Shown: positions 46,152 to 55,576 of the stretch, in pieces | Layout of the letters: each line of letters starts with the position of its first letter | Position numbering within the stretch: the stretch's first letter is position 1 | Source: Flavobacterium laiguense | GTDB lineage: Bacteria > Bacteroidota > Bacteroidia > Flavobacteriales > Flavobacteriaceae | DNA: 61,214 nt | Assembly (NCBI RefSeq): GCF_003097655.1 | Contig: NZ_QCZH01000023.1 | Coordinates: 1 to 61,214 of the forward strand | Direction of reading: 5' to 3' | Program-made: the position numbers and the translations under genes | Notes under the pieces: model-generated | Seen by the model: the letters and a program-made list of their open reading frames with translations, nothing else | Told to the model about the DNA's origin: nothing | Databases searched by the model: none

Positions 46152-47480
46152 TTATTTTTTGATGTGGGTTTCTTTTACAAAAAACACTGCCGAACCTGCT
46201 ATTAACATCGACACACCCGCAATTACAATAATTGCCATAGGATTTCCTCCAAAAAGCATGATCAAAGTACTACCTAAAAGTCCAGCGGCAATTTGTGGTA
46301 TTGTTATCGTTGCGTTAAATAATCCCATGTAAACCCCCATTTTATCGGCTGGCAATGATCCAGATAGCATGGCATAAGGCATAGCCAAAATAGCCGCCCA
46401 AGCAAGACCAACACCTGATATCGACAGCAACAACATGTTTTTATCTTCTACGATGAACATAGAAATCAAACCTAAGCCTCCCAATACAAGAGAGAAACTG
46501 TAGGTTTTTTTTCTTCCAATTGCTTTTGCAATAGAAGGGATCAATAAAGAGAACAAGGCTGCTACTCCGCTATAGAAAGCAAATAGTACTCCAGTCCAAT
46601 CTCCAGCTTCGTTAAATCCTATTGATTTTGCATCTAAAGCAGCGGGACCCCAAACTTGATTGGCGATTGCTCTAGTGGTGTAAACCCACATCAAGAACAA
46701 AGCAAACCAAGAGAAAAACTGAACAATTCCTAATTGCCAAAATATTGTTGGGGCATTTCCAATTAGTTTAAAAATGCTTGTTTTTTCCTTTTTGTCTGGA
46801 GCATCAAGGTCGATTTTATTATATTCAGCATGCTCTTTTGGTGCATATTCTTTGGTTTTAAGAACAGTCCAAAGTACACTTGCCAATAATATTCCGCCAC
46901 CAATGTAAAAAGACCAAATTACAGATTCGGCGACTTTTTCTCCGGCTGCAGGGACATTAGACATTCCAATTTTCACTAAAATCCATGGTAATAATGAACC
47001 GAAAACAGCTCCAAAATTGATTAATGCACTTTGAAGGGAATACCCCAAATTGCGTTGTTCGTCATTGACCATGTCTCCCACAAGAGCTCTAAAGGGTTGC
47101 ATGGTAACATTAAAGGATGTATCCATTAATAATAGCATTATTGCACCAAAAAGCAGGGGGGGTAACAGATAAGCAAAGTATTCTGCGTTTGGCATGAAAA
47201 ACATGGCTAATGCAGATACAATCGCACCAAAAAATATAAATGGAATACGACGTCCTAATTTCGTCCAGGTTTTATCACTCGATAGACCTATAATAGGTTG
47301 TACAACCAATCCTGCCAAAGGTGCCGCAAGCCAAAAATAACCAATGCTGTGAATATCGGCTCCCAAAGCTTCCAGAATTCTGCTTGTATTTCCATTTTGC
47401 AAAGAATATCCGATTTGAACTCCTAAGAATCCAAAACTTAAATTCCAAATTTGCCAAAAACTTAATTTCGGTTTTTCCAT
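46152..47480 (-). CDS. MFS sugar transporter, SLC45-like (probable maltose importer)
   Basis: 442 residues, about 12 helices. The start KPKLSFWQIWNLSFGFLGVQIGYSLQNGNTSRILEALGA and the RP-containing loop SSDKTWTKLGRRIPFIFFGA are typical of the bacterial GPH/SLC45-like sugar:cation symporters often placed next to maltose phosphorylase in Flavobacteria. It should bring maltose or glucose from periplasm to cytoplasm. First gene of the minus-strand set. Confidence 0.87.
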   Translation of the reverse strand: MEKPKLSFWQIWNLSFGFLGVQIGYSLQNGNTSRILEALGADIHSIGYFWLAAPLAGLVVQPIIGLSSDKTWTKLGRRIPFIFFGAIVSALAMFFMPNAEYFAYLLPPLLFGAIMLLLMDTSFNVTMQPFRALVGDMVNDEQRNLGYSLQSALINFGAVFGSLLPWILVKIGMSNVPAAGEKVAESVIWSFYIGGGILLASVLWTVLKTKEYAPKEHAEYNKIDLDAPDKKEKTSIFKLIGNAPTIFWQLGIVQFFSWFALFLMWVYTTRAIANQVWGPAALDAKSIGFNEAGDWTGVLFAFYSGVAALFSLLIPSIAKAIGRKKTYSFSLVLGGLGLISMFIVEDKNMLLLSISGVGLAWAAILAMPYAMLSGSLPADKMGVYMGLFNATITIPQIAAGLLGSTLIMLFGGNPMAIIVIAGVSMLIAGSAVFFVKETHIKK

Positions 47481-47900
47481 TATTAATTATTTTATGTGTT
47501 TGTATTGGATAAACGCAATGCCTATCAACTAGCTTCTGATTTTATCAATCGAAATTGATTTTCAAAAAAATAAAGAATTCTTATGCAACAAGAGAATTTT
47601 ATTATTTTAAATAAAAACAGTTTTAAATCCTTAAAAACAAATAATTGAAATTTTACATGTTTCTAATAGACAGAATCGTTTTTTTAGCATCTAAAAAAGA
47701 CTATGTTTCTGTTTTTGAATCCAAACATGCGATTCAGTTTTTGAATTCTAAACGCTGTAAAATAAATTTTAATATTGATAGGAAGAATAGCTGAAGGCTC
47801 TATTGATTAAGGAAGAAATCCTTTAAGCAATAAACAACTAAACATTATAAAAACTCATTAAACCGCTCTTTTGCTTTATGAATTTTCATCTTTTGATTTC

Positions 47901-47937
47901 ATCGTATTATGTTAAAATTTTACGATTAAATTATCGT
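47901..47937. promoter_or_regulatory. Cluster of ATCGT half-sites
   Basis: ATCGTA (47901) and TACGAT (47921) form a dyad with 14 nt between, and ACGAT/ATCGT (47922-47937) a second one. The cluster could be an operator for the minus-strand sugar genes. Its TCGTA core also ends the motif upstream of susC and the exported amylase. Distance to the MFS start is more than 400 bp, so the link is weak. Confidence 0.3.
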
Positions 47938-48262
47938 TTAAAAAAAACTTATCTTATTTTTCGAAGTAAAAGAAAAGCTGTAAACGTGGAGTAAATGTAT
48001 AAATTTATTTTTGTATTTAATTCAAAATAAATAAATAAAAAGCAATTTTTGCAACTACAAGGTTGTAGTAATGAATAAAATATGTTTTTTTGTCTGCAAA
48101 ATATTTCAGATTTGATAAAAAAAAGGAAATAAAAAAAACGAATAACTTATTCAGTCTATCCGTTTTGATTTATAATTGTAACTATTCAGCTTGTTGTAAT
48201 TATAGATTGGGCAATGTTATTAGCATTAAGAGATTTTTGACCTGAGCGATAGCGAACTGGAG

Positions 48263-48373
48263 AAGTATTTAAGATTTTGCAGTATGTAATTTAAAATCGT
48301 CTGCTCTCAGTAGTTTAGGTGTAGTTTTTAACATCTGAAATCAAAAATCGTTAATCAAAAATCTTAAATACTT
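48263..48373. repeat. Inverted repeat downstream of the LacI-type gene
   Basis: AAGTATTTAAGATTTT at 48263-48278 is a perfect 16-bp inverted match to 48358-48373. The 79-nt loop has further partial matches (ATTTAAAATCG against CAAAAATCG). It sits just past the regulator stop codon and may form a 3' structure. Confidence 0.6.
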
Positions 48374-48395
48374 TATAACAAACCTTCATTTGATA

Positions 48396-49418
48396 TTAAT
48401 TGGTCGATTCTCTTTCTATAAGGTAGGTTTCAATTATTTCGGTTACATAAGTTTCTTCTTCGTCATCTTCTTCAGATTCTAATCGATCTATAATAATTTG
48501 CGCAGCACGATTCCCCATTTTTATACCACTTTGACTTACTGTTGTTATGGTTGGAGTCGAATATTTCGATATTATTCCGTCAGTAAAAGCGATTACCGCT
48601 AAGTCTTTAGGGACATTCAAACCCATTTTGTTTGCAGTTTTAATACAGGTTACGGCGAAAAGCTCATTTACGGCAAAAACGGCATCAATTGCTTTGTCTT
48701 CCAGTAGTCTTGCAATTATGATTTCGCAGGTATCGACATCTTCAATCTTAATAATTAAATCGTCATCAAAAGGTAATTCGTTGTCCAGTAAAGCTTTGAT
48801 GTAGCCATCCGTTCTCAATTTGCCCACGCTTAGATAATCTGCAGTAGTCAACAGGGCTATTTTTTTTCGACCTTTGTCTATTAAACTTTGTACAGCTTCA
48901 TAGGCCGCTAGTTTGTCATCGATAATCACTTTGTCGCAAATTACCTCATTGGCAACCCGATCGAACATGACTACCGGCATTCCTTGATTAATAACTTCTA
49001 TAATATGATGAAAATCGCCTTTAAACTGCGTTTCTTTAGATAGAGACATAATAAAGCCATCGATACTGCCATTAGCCAAAAGTTCCATGTTTAGTACTTC
49101 TTTGTCAAATGAATCGTCAGACAGGCATATAACTACGTTATATCCATTTTCATTGGCGACTTGTTCGATACCATTAATTACGGTAGAGAAAAAATGGTGA
49201 ACTATTTCGGGGATGATGATGCCTATTGTTTTGGTTCTTCTGTTTTTAAGGCTTAACGCTATATTGTTGGGTTTGTAATGATAAAAATTTGCAAATGCCT
49301 GCACTCTTAATCTAGTCTCTTCTCCAATTTCGGGACTGTTTCTTAATGATTTTGAAACGGTTGATATTGAAACGTCTAGTTCTTTTGCAATTTGTTTTAG
49401 TGTGATTTTTCTCTTCAT
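48396..49418 (-). CDS. LacI-family transcriptional regulator
   Basis: 340 residues. N-terminal HTH (ITLKQIAKELDVSISTVSKSLRNSPEIG), hinge (NNIALSLKNRRTKTIG) and a periplasmic-binding-protein-like sensor domain (about 60-335). It is divergent from susC, with 240 bp between, and lies in the middle of the starch locus, so it is the prime candidate regulator of susC and the exported amylase. Many Bacteroides starch loci use SusR instead. Ligand probably a maltooligosaccharide or sugar phosphate, inferred only. Confidence 0.93.
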   Translation of the reverse strand: MKRKITLKQIAKELDVSISTVSKSLRNSPEIGEETRLRVQAFANFYHYKPNNIALSLKNRRTKTIGIIIPEIVHHFFSTVINGIEQVANENGYNVVICLSDDSFDKEVLNMELLANGSIDGFIMSLSKETQFKGDFHHIIEVINQGMPVVMFDRVANEVICDKVIIDDKLAAYEAVQSLIDKGRKKIALLTTADYLSVGKLRTDGYIKALLDNELPFDDDLIIKIEDVDTCEIIIARLLEDKAIDAVFAVNELFAVTCIKTANKMGLNVPKDLAVIAFTDGIISKYSTPTITTVSQSGIKMGNRAAQIIIDRLESEEDDEEETYVTEIIETYLIERESTN

Positions 49419-49513
49419 AGTGGTATTACTTGATTCATTCTATTCTATTCGTAATAAAGATAAAATATTTTTTCATTTATTGTAAATAATTACATAAAAA
49501 TAAATATAAAAGG

Positions 49514-49543
49514 TAAAGTTTTCAACACTATCACGTTTTCGTA
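49514..49543 (+). promoter_or_regulatory. Shared 30-bp motif upstream of susC
   Basis: 27 of 30 bases match 55454-55483 upstream of the exported amylase gene (core AACACTAT, then ACGTT/ACGTTT and TCGTA). The motif ends 43 nt before a TAATTTTG -7 element, an activator-like position. Confidence 0.75.
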
Positions 49544-49586
49544 GCTCAGTCTAATTTTTGTCATGTCGGAGGTGTTAATTAATCCT

Positions 49587-49594
49587 TAATTTTG
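49587..49594 (+). promoter_or_regulatory. Candidate -7 element of susC
   Basis: TAATTTTG fits the Bacteroidota TAnnTTTG element, 64 nt before the susC ATG. The region just upstream (GTTA...CTTA) is also partly conserved with the exported amylase promoter. Confidence 0.65.
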
Positions 49595-49658
49595 AGATTC
49601 GAAGTAAAGAAAACGTAAACAAAACTTAACCAAAAAACAATTAATTTAAACAAAAAGT

Positions 49659-52646
49659 ATGAAAACAATTTATAGAAAGTTGTTATTTTTAGTACTCCTA
49701 CTTCCGCTTTGTGCCGTGGCACAGAACAAAGTAGAAGGAACGGTTCTTGATATTGTATCAGGGCAGCCTATCCCAGGAGTAAATATAAAAATAGAAGGAA
49801 GTGCCGTAGGGACTTCAACGGATTTTGATGGGAAATTTCAATTGACCAATGTGAAACCAACAGATGTGTTAAACATATCTTATATGGGGTACGGAACAAA
49901 AAAAATCACAGTTGGATCTCAAAATGCCATAACGATTAAGCTTGAAGAAGACTCCAATCAATTAAAAGAAGTTGTAGTTCAAGTAGGTTACGGTAGTGTT
50001 AAGAAAAAAGATGCTACAGGTGCTGTGTCTAAAGTTTCTGCGGATAAATTAATGCAAGGAGCATTGATTGATCCAATACAGGGATTACAAGGTAAAGCTG
50101 CTGGGGTAACTATTACTAAACAAGGTGGTGACCCTAATCAAGGTTTCAATGTTAAAATTAGAGGTGCTGCTGGTTTTGCTGCTGGTGGAAATCCATTATA
50201 CGTAGTTGACGGAATAAGAGGTGTTGACCCAACTACAATAGCACCAGAAGACATTGTATCTTATGACATCCTTAAAGATGCAGCTTCTACAGCTATTTAT
50301 GGAGCAGATGGTGCAAATGGCGTAGTGTTTATTACTACTAAAAAAGGAAAAGATGGTAAAACTACTATAGAGTTTAACTCTTACCTTGCTATTGATAATG
50401 TAGCTAATAAACTAGATTTATTGTCGGCTTCAGAATATAGAGACTATACAGTTGCAAACGGAATTGCAAGTTCTGATTTAGGAGGAAGTACAGACTGGCA
50501 AGACGAAATTCTACAAACTGGATTGACAAAAAATTACAATTTTGCAATTAGCGGAGGAACTGAAAAAAGCACGTATAGAGCATCAGTTACTAATACCTCT
50601 TTTGAAGGTGTTATCAAAAATTCTGAAAAAGACAGAACTACAGCCAAAATCAATGTTACCCAAAAAGGATTCAATGACAAATTGACTGTTGACATGGGTG
50701 TGTCTGTAACTCTTGAAAAAAACAAATTTGTTAATTATGGTGAAGACGGAAAAGACCAAGTGCTTTTTCAAGCTTACCAAAGACGTCCTACCGATCCTGT
50801 ATATAATGCAGGTGGAAGCTTGTTAGAAGTAGGAGGGGTTAACAGTTATTTTAATCCATTACATCCTTTAAATAACATTCAAAATGATAGAGATGCCAAA
50901 TTCATCAATAGTAATTTAGGTTTTGACTTAGAAATTGTTAAAGGCTTGAATGCTAGAGTTGGACTTAGTTACATTAGAGAAGATTGGGAAAAAACATACT
51001 TCGCTCCTTCTTACAAATACACTTATGTTGCTGGAGATTTGCCAACCTCTATTTATGATGGTTATGGAAATAGAGAGTACAACAACAAAGAGCAATCTAT
51101 GGTTGAGACTACTCTTACCTATAAAAAAACATTCTCTGATGTACACAATGTTACTGTATTAGGGGGTTACTCTTATAGAGATACTGGTTATGATGGTTTT
51201 AAAGCACAAGGTAACAATCCTATTTCAAATCTAATTGGATCTGACAATTTAGTGAATTTTGAAAACCTTCAATTAGGGGACAATACTTCATTCAAATCTT
51301 CTCGAAAGGATATTGGATATTTTGCAAGAGCAATGTATGATTATAACTCTAAATATTATGTAGCGGGTATTATCCGCAGAGATGGTTCATCTGTATTTGG
51401 AGACAATAATCAATGGGGAGTTTTTCCTTCAGTACAAGTAGCTTGGAACATTGCAAAAGAAGGTTTTGTTGCTAATAACGTTAGTGCAATCAACAACTTA
51501 AAATTAAGAGCAAGTTGGGGTATTTCCGGAAACAGTAATATTCCAGTAGACGCAAAAGATTTAAAAGTATCTCCTGAGGTAACTGTTGATGCAGCTGGAA
51601 ATCCAATCACTAACTTCACTTACAAAAACAACGGTAACCCAGATTTAAAATGGGATGAGAACACAGAAATAAATGTTGGTTTAGATTTCGGTTTGTTTAA
51701 TGATAGAATTACTGGGTCTGTTGAGTATTACAAAAAGACAATTAGCGACATGTTAATTGCCAATACCAACGTGCCTATCGAAACTAATTTCTCAAATACT
51801 ACATTTATTAATGGTGGAGAAATGGAAAACAAAGGAATCGAAGCTACTTTGAATGCTAAAGTAATCGATGGAGGAGATTTTACTTGGAGTACTACATTGG
51901 TTTATACTCAAAATAAACAAAATGTATTAGCGCTAGGTAATGACAAATACAACTACAGCTATTTAGATGTAAACTTCATTACTGGACCTGGTTTAATTGG
52001 GGTTTCAACTCAAAGAATGCAAGCGGGATACGAGTTAGGTACTTTCTATGGTTATGAATATGCAGGTTTCTCTAGCGGAAAATGGCTTATTAAAGACAAT
52101 AACGGTCAAACTAAATATTTAAGCGACGCTACAACAGATGACAAGAAAATCATAGGTGAGGCTTTGCCAGATTTTGAAATGGGTTGGAGTAATTACTTAA
52201 AATATAAAAACTGGGATATGTCTATGTCATTTAGAGCAGTTGTTGGTAATGATATTTACAATGCTACGAATCAAGTTTTTGGCAACCCACTACAAATTGG
52301 AACAAGAAATGTGAATCATGAAGCATTAATTCTTGATACAGCGGGTGTTACAGAATCTCCTTCACAATCTCTATCGTATTTTATTGAAGATGGTAGTTTT
52401 GTAAAATTAGACAACGTGAATATAGGATATAATTTCCCAAGCCCTATTTTTCTAAAAAACGTATCTAAAATCAGACTTTATACATCTGTAAACAACATTT
52501 TTACGTTAACTAATTATGGAGGTATCGATCCAGAGGTTAATTTTTCTGGAGGAAAAGATAACAAAGAAATTTATTTTGGTACAGATAAATTCAATATCTA
52601 TCCAAAAACGAGAACATTTACAGTTGGTTTAAACATTATATTTTAA
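49659..52646 (+). CDS. susC: SusC/RagA-type TonB-dependent receptor
   Basis: 995 residues. Signal peptide ending CAVAQ, a carboxypeptidase-regulatory-like domain (about 25-105: VEGTVLDIVSGQPIPGVNIKIEG), a TonB box region and plug (QVGYGSVKKKDATGAVSKV to about 230) with SusC-type GADGANGVVFITTKKG, then a 22-strand barrel ending in an aromatic C-terminus (TFTVGLNIIF). Imports maltooligosaccharides through the outer membrane with SusD as lid. Followed by susD after 10 bp. Confidence 0.95.
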   Translation: MKTIYRKLLFLVLLLPLCAVAQNKVEGTVLDIVSGQPIPGVNIKIEGSAVGTSTDFDGKFQLTNVKPTDVLNISYMGYGTKKITVGSQNAITIKLEEDSNQLKEVVVQVGYGSVKKKDATGAVSKVSADKLMQGALIDPIQGLQGKAAGVTITKQGGDPNQGFNVKIRGAAGFAAGGNPLYVVDGIRGVDPTTIAPEDIVSYDILKDAASTAIYGADGANGVVFITTKKGKDGKTTIEFNSYLAIDNVANKLDLLSASEYRDYTVANGIASSDLGGSTDWQDEILQTGLTKNYNFAISGGTEKSTYRASVTNTSFEGVIKNSEKDRTTAKINVTQKGFNDKLTVDMGVSVTLEKNKFVNYGEDGKDQVLFQAYQRRPTDPVYNAGGSLLEVGGVNSYFNPLHPLNNIQNDRDAKFINSNLGFDLEIVKGLNARVGLSYIREDWEKTYFAPSYKYTYVAGDLPTSIYDGYGNREYNNKEQSMVETTLTYKKTFSDVHNVTVLGGYSYRDTGYDGFKAQGNNPISNLIGSDNLVNFENLQLGDNTSFKSSRKDIGYFARAMYDYNSKYYVAGIIRRDGSSVFGDNNQWGVFPSVQVAWNIAKEGFVANNVSAINNLKLRASWGISGNSNIPVDAKDLKVSPEVTVDAAGNPITNFTYKNNGNPDLKWDENTEINVGLDFGLFNDRITGSVEYYKKTISDMLIANTNVPIETNFSNTTFINGGEMENKGIEATLNAKVIDGGDFTWSTTLVYTQNKQNVLALGNDKYNYSYLDVNFITGPGLIGVSTQRMQAGYELGTFYGYEYAGFSSGKWLIKDNNGQTKYLSDATTDDKKIIGEALPDFEMGWSNYLKYKNWDMSMSFRAVVGNDIYNATNQVFGNPLQIGTRNVNHEALILDTAGVTESPSQSLSYFIEDGSFVKLDNVNIGYNFPSPIFLKNVSKIRLYTSVNNIFTLTNYGGIDPEVNFSGGKDNKEIYFGTDKFNIYPKTRTFTVGLNIIF

Positions 52647-52656
52647 TATTATTATC

Positions 52657-54171
52657 ATGAAATTAAAAAGTAAAATAAGTATAGTTGGCTTAAGCTTACT
52701 CTCTTTTGCTTGTTCCAATTTGGATACAACCAATAGTGATTACCTTTTAGGAAGCCAATATCCAGAAAATGCAGAGCAAGCCATTAGGGTATCTACACCT
52801 GTTTTTGCAGGAACAAAAGATATGCTAGACAATGGTGGTTGGTGGTTTGTCCAAGAATTAACATCAGATGAAGCAGTTGCGCCTACAAGAGGAGCTGACT
52901 GGGATGACGGTGGTAAATGGAGACAATTAAGTAAACATGAATGGACACCTACAACAGAAGCAGTAGCAAACGTATGGAGATTTGTTTATGGGAATATACC
53001 AAAAGCAAATAGAGCTATTGAATTACTAGAAGCAGGTGCTGCATCAAGTGATGCTGTAAAAGTAGTTTTGGCACAAACTAAAGTGTCTAGAGCCTATTAT
53101 TTTTACATCGCTATGGATTGTTTTGGAGCGATTCCAATGCCTTTGACTTTTACAGGAGCTAATGAATTTCCTGCTAGAACACCAAGAGCGGAAGTTTATG
53201 CTCAATTGGTTAAAGACATCAATGAGAGTCTTCCTTTTTTACCAACTCCAAAACCAGGATTAAATAACAGTATTATCAATAAGGGTACGGCTTATGCTTT
53301 ATTGGCTAAGTTATACTTGAATGCTGAAGTGTATACAGGAACGGCTAAATGGGCTGAAGCTGCACAAGCTTGCGATCAGGTTACGGCGCTTGGATATCAA
53401 TTAGAAGCTAATCCATTAGATTCTTTTAAAACTAAAAATGAAGCTTCAAAAGAAAACATCTATACGATTGCTTACGACCAAGATGCATTCAAAGGGTTTA
53501 ATCTTCACATGAGAACTTTGCATTATTTATCTCAGCTTACTTTTGCAATGAGTACTTCGCCTTGGAATGGTTTTGCTACATTAGAAGCACACTATAACAC
53601 TTTTGCAAGTAACGATTTAAGAAAGAAAATGCTTTTGTCTGGGCAACAATATACTGCTACTGGCGGTGTGATTACGGATCCTGCTGCAAATGATTCCCCA
53701 TTAATCTTTACGCCTTTTATTCCGGCACTTCAAATGTCAAATAGCGTTTATAGTAAAGAAGTGGTAAAAATGTCTGGAGTAAGAGTAGCCAAATGGGAGA
53801 TTGCCCCTGGGGCTAAAGAAAATCTAAGCAATGACTTTGCTATTTTCAGATATGCAGATATTCTATTGATGAAAGCAGAAGCACAGGTTAGATTAAGCGG
53901 TGCTGGTGCTGGAGATGCTTTGGTAAACCAAATTAGAACTAGAGCTGGACTTTCAGTTTCAAATGGATTTACTCTTGATGATATCTTAACAGAAAGAGGT
54001 AGAGAAATGATGTGGGAAGGACACAGACGTCAAGATCTAATTCGTTTTGGTAAATTTCAAAACACTTGGTGGGAGAAAAACAATACCGATCCTAATCGTA
54101 AACTTTTCCCAGTACCAGAATTTGCAATACTTGCAAATAGTAACTTATTACCACAAAACACAGGATATTAA
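52657..54171 (+). CDS. susD: SusD/RagB-type outer-membrane starch-binding lipoprotein
   Basis: 504 residues. Lipoprotein signal with lipobox LLSFACSN, then the helical TPR-rich SusD fold (VSRAYYFYIAMDCFGAIPMP, GTAYALLAKLYLNAEVYTG, ILLMKAEAQVRLSG) and the conserved C-terminal ERGREMMWEGHRRQDLIRFGKF. Surface sugar-binding partner of SusC. Starts 10 bp after susC, 21 bp before the SusE-like gene. Confidence 0.95.
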   Translation: MKLKSKISIVGLSLLSFACSNLDTTNSDYLLGSQYPENAEQAIRVSTPVFAGTKDMLDNGGWWFVQELTSDEAVAPTRGADWDDGGKWRQLSKHEWTPTTEAVANVWRFVYGNIPKANRAIELLEAGAASSDAVKVVLAQTKVSRAYYFYIAMDCFGAIPMPLTFTGANEFPARTPRAEVYAQLVKDINESLPFLPTPKPGLNNSIINKGTAYALLAKLYLNAEVYTGTAKWAEAAQACDQVTALGYQLEANPLDSFKTKNEASKENIYTIAYDQDAFKGFNLHMRTLHYLSQLTFAMSTSPWNGFATLEAHYNTFASNDLRKKMLLSGQQYTATGGVITDPAANDSPLIFTPFIPALQMSNSVYSKEVVKMSGVRVAKWEIAPGAKENLSNDFAIFRYADILLMKAEAQVRLSGAGAGDALVNQIRTRAGLSVSNGFTLDDILTERGREMMWEGHRRQDLIRFGKFQNTWWEKNNTDPNRKLFPVPEFAILANSNLLPQNTGY

Positions 54172-54192
54172 TAAATTAAACACATAAATAAA

Positions 54193-55365
54193 ATGAAAAA
54201 ATTAACTTTTTTATTAGTCGGATTATTAGCATTAACAATGGCTTCATGCTCAGATGAAGATCCAAGTATCAATATATACGGGACAGAAAAAATCACTGCT
54301 CCCGCTGTTTTAGAAGCACTTCCTGCTCCTGCTACTTTTGTTTCTATTGAAGGTACTAACGAAGATACAAAAGCAGGAACTTTTAAATGGACGGCTGCTA
54401 CACTAGAATATGATGGAGCTGTTGCTTATTATGTGCAAATTGCTCCAAAAGGAAGCGATTTCTCTCAAGCGGTAGATGTTTTTGCTGAAAGTGTTTCTAC
54501 TACATCTAAAGATTTTACTTTTGGTAATTTAAATGAATCAGTAAATAGATTGAACGCTTTATTAGTGGCTAACGGTAAATCTCCAATTAAATTTGGTACT
54601 TTGGTAGACATTGATGTAAGAGTAAAGGCTATTGCTGCCGTTTCTCAAGCTACAAGTTTTTCTGCAGTTCAAACTATCAAAGTAAACGCTTATGAGAAAA
54701 TAGTTGTTGTTACACCGCATTTATATATGGTAGGTGGACCACAGGCACATTATGGTGGAAATGCTTGGGATAATACAAAAGGGATTGAATTAAAATACAT
54801 AGGTGACGGTACAACTAAAGTTTTCGAATGTTACATGCAAGTTATGACTGGAGATGGATTCAAGTTTACTGGTGACGGAAAAACTTGGGATAACGGAAAT
54901 TACGGAACTGACGGTGCTGTTGCAGCTATATCTGGAGGTCAAGAATTCTCTTTGAAAAATGATGGTGGTAGTTCTGATTTAAAAGTTGCTGGTGCAGATG
55001 GTGATGGATTATATTACGTGAGAGTTGATTTAGATAACATGAAATGTAAAGCGATAAAAATGCAATGGGGCGTTATTGGTGCTGCAACCGCTGGTGGTTG
55101 GGGTGCTCAGACAGCTATGACTTATAGTTTTTCTGCTAACGAATGGTCTTATACTGGAACTGATATTACAGCTGGAGAAATGAAATTCAGATCACAAAAC
55201 ACGGGGCTTTACATTAACGGAACTGGTAAAGAATGGACATTCAACGTAGGTGATAAACTATTCGTTGGTGATGGTGGTACTGGAGCAAACTTTAATGTTG
55301 CTGCAGGAGCTAAGCCAAAATTAAAAGTTGGTTTTGATGGAACTTGTGTTGTAACAGGATTGTAA
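54193..55365 (+). CDS. SusE/SusF-like surface lipoprotein
   Basis: 390 residues. Lipoprotein signal MASCSDED. An N-terminal SusE-type Ig-like domain (about 35-165, GTFKWTAATLEYDGAVAYYVQIAPKGSDF) is followed by two C-terminal starch-binding-like modules (about 175-285 and 290-390, with HLYMVGGPQAHYGGNAWDNTKGIEL and aromatic-rich repeats). Outer-membrane maltooligosaccharide binding at the cell surface. Last gene of the susCD transcript; a strong terminator follows. Confidence 0.88.
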   Translation: MKKLTFLLVGLLALTMASCSDEDPSINIYGTEKITAPAVLEALPAPATFVSIEGTNEDTKAGTFKWTAATLEYDGAVAYYVQIAPKGSDFSQAVDVFAESVSTTSKDFTFGNLNESVNRLNALLVANGKSPIKFGTLVDIDVRVKAIAAVSQATSFSAVQTIKVNAYEKIVVVTPHLYMVGGPQAHYGGNAWDNTKGIELKYIGDGTTKVFECYMQVMTGDGFKFTGDGKTWDNGNYGTDGAVAAISGGQEFSLKNDGGSSDLKVAGADGDGLYYVRVDLDNMKCKAIKMQWGVIGAATAGGWGAQTAMTYSFSANEWSYTGTDITAGEMKFRSQNTGLYINGTGKEWTFNVGDKLFVGDGGTGANFNVAAGAKPKLKVGFDGTCVVTGL

Positions 55366-55386
55366 TAATCAAAATTAAATTTATAA

Positions 55387-55421
55387 AAAGGGACTGTCTT
55401 AACTGACAGTCCCTTTTTTTT
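55387..55421 (+). terminator. Terminator of the susC-susD-susE unit
   Basis: Stem AAGGGACTGTC with GACAGTCCCTT followed by eight Ts. It separates the susCDE transcript from the amylase gene, which has its own promoter. Confidence 0.93.
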
Positions 55422-55453
55422 GAATAAGCTATCCGAAAAGCCATCTTTAAAAA

Positions 55454-55483
55454 TAAAGTTTTTAACACTATAACGTTGTCGTA
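55454..55483 (+). promoter_or_regulatory. Shared 30-bp motif upstream of the exported amylase
   Basis: Second copy of the motif at 49514-49543 (27 of 30 identical). It again ends exactly 43 nt before the candidate -7 element, here TATCTTTA at 55527-55534. Confidence 0.75.
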
Positions 55484-55526
55484 AAATGTTTGTTACTAGG
55501 CATTAATTATACTGTTATTATAGTCT

Positions 55527-55534
55527 TATCTTTA
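55527..55534 (+). promoter_or_regulatory. Candidate -7 element of the exported amylase gene
   Basis: TATCTTTA matches TAnnTTTG in all but the last base, 42 nt before the ATG. Placed identically to the susC element relative to the shared motif. Confidence 0.55.
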
Positions 55535-55576
55535 GAAAGAAATAAAAAACACTAAAAACTGACTTAATTTAAAATC

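Larger units (their letters stand above)
47481..48395. other. 915-bp gene-free region between the MFS and LacI genes
   Basis: Very AT-rich, with no convincing CDS or RNA gene. It holds the presumed MFS promoter, a cluster of ATCGT half-sites near 47901-47937 and a 16-bp perfect inverted repeat near the LacI gene end (48263-48373). Unusually long for this otherwise tight locus. Confidence 0.6.
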
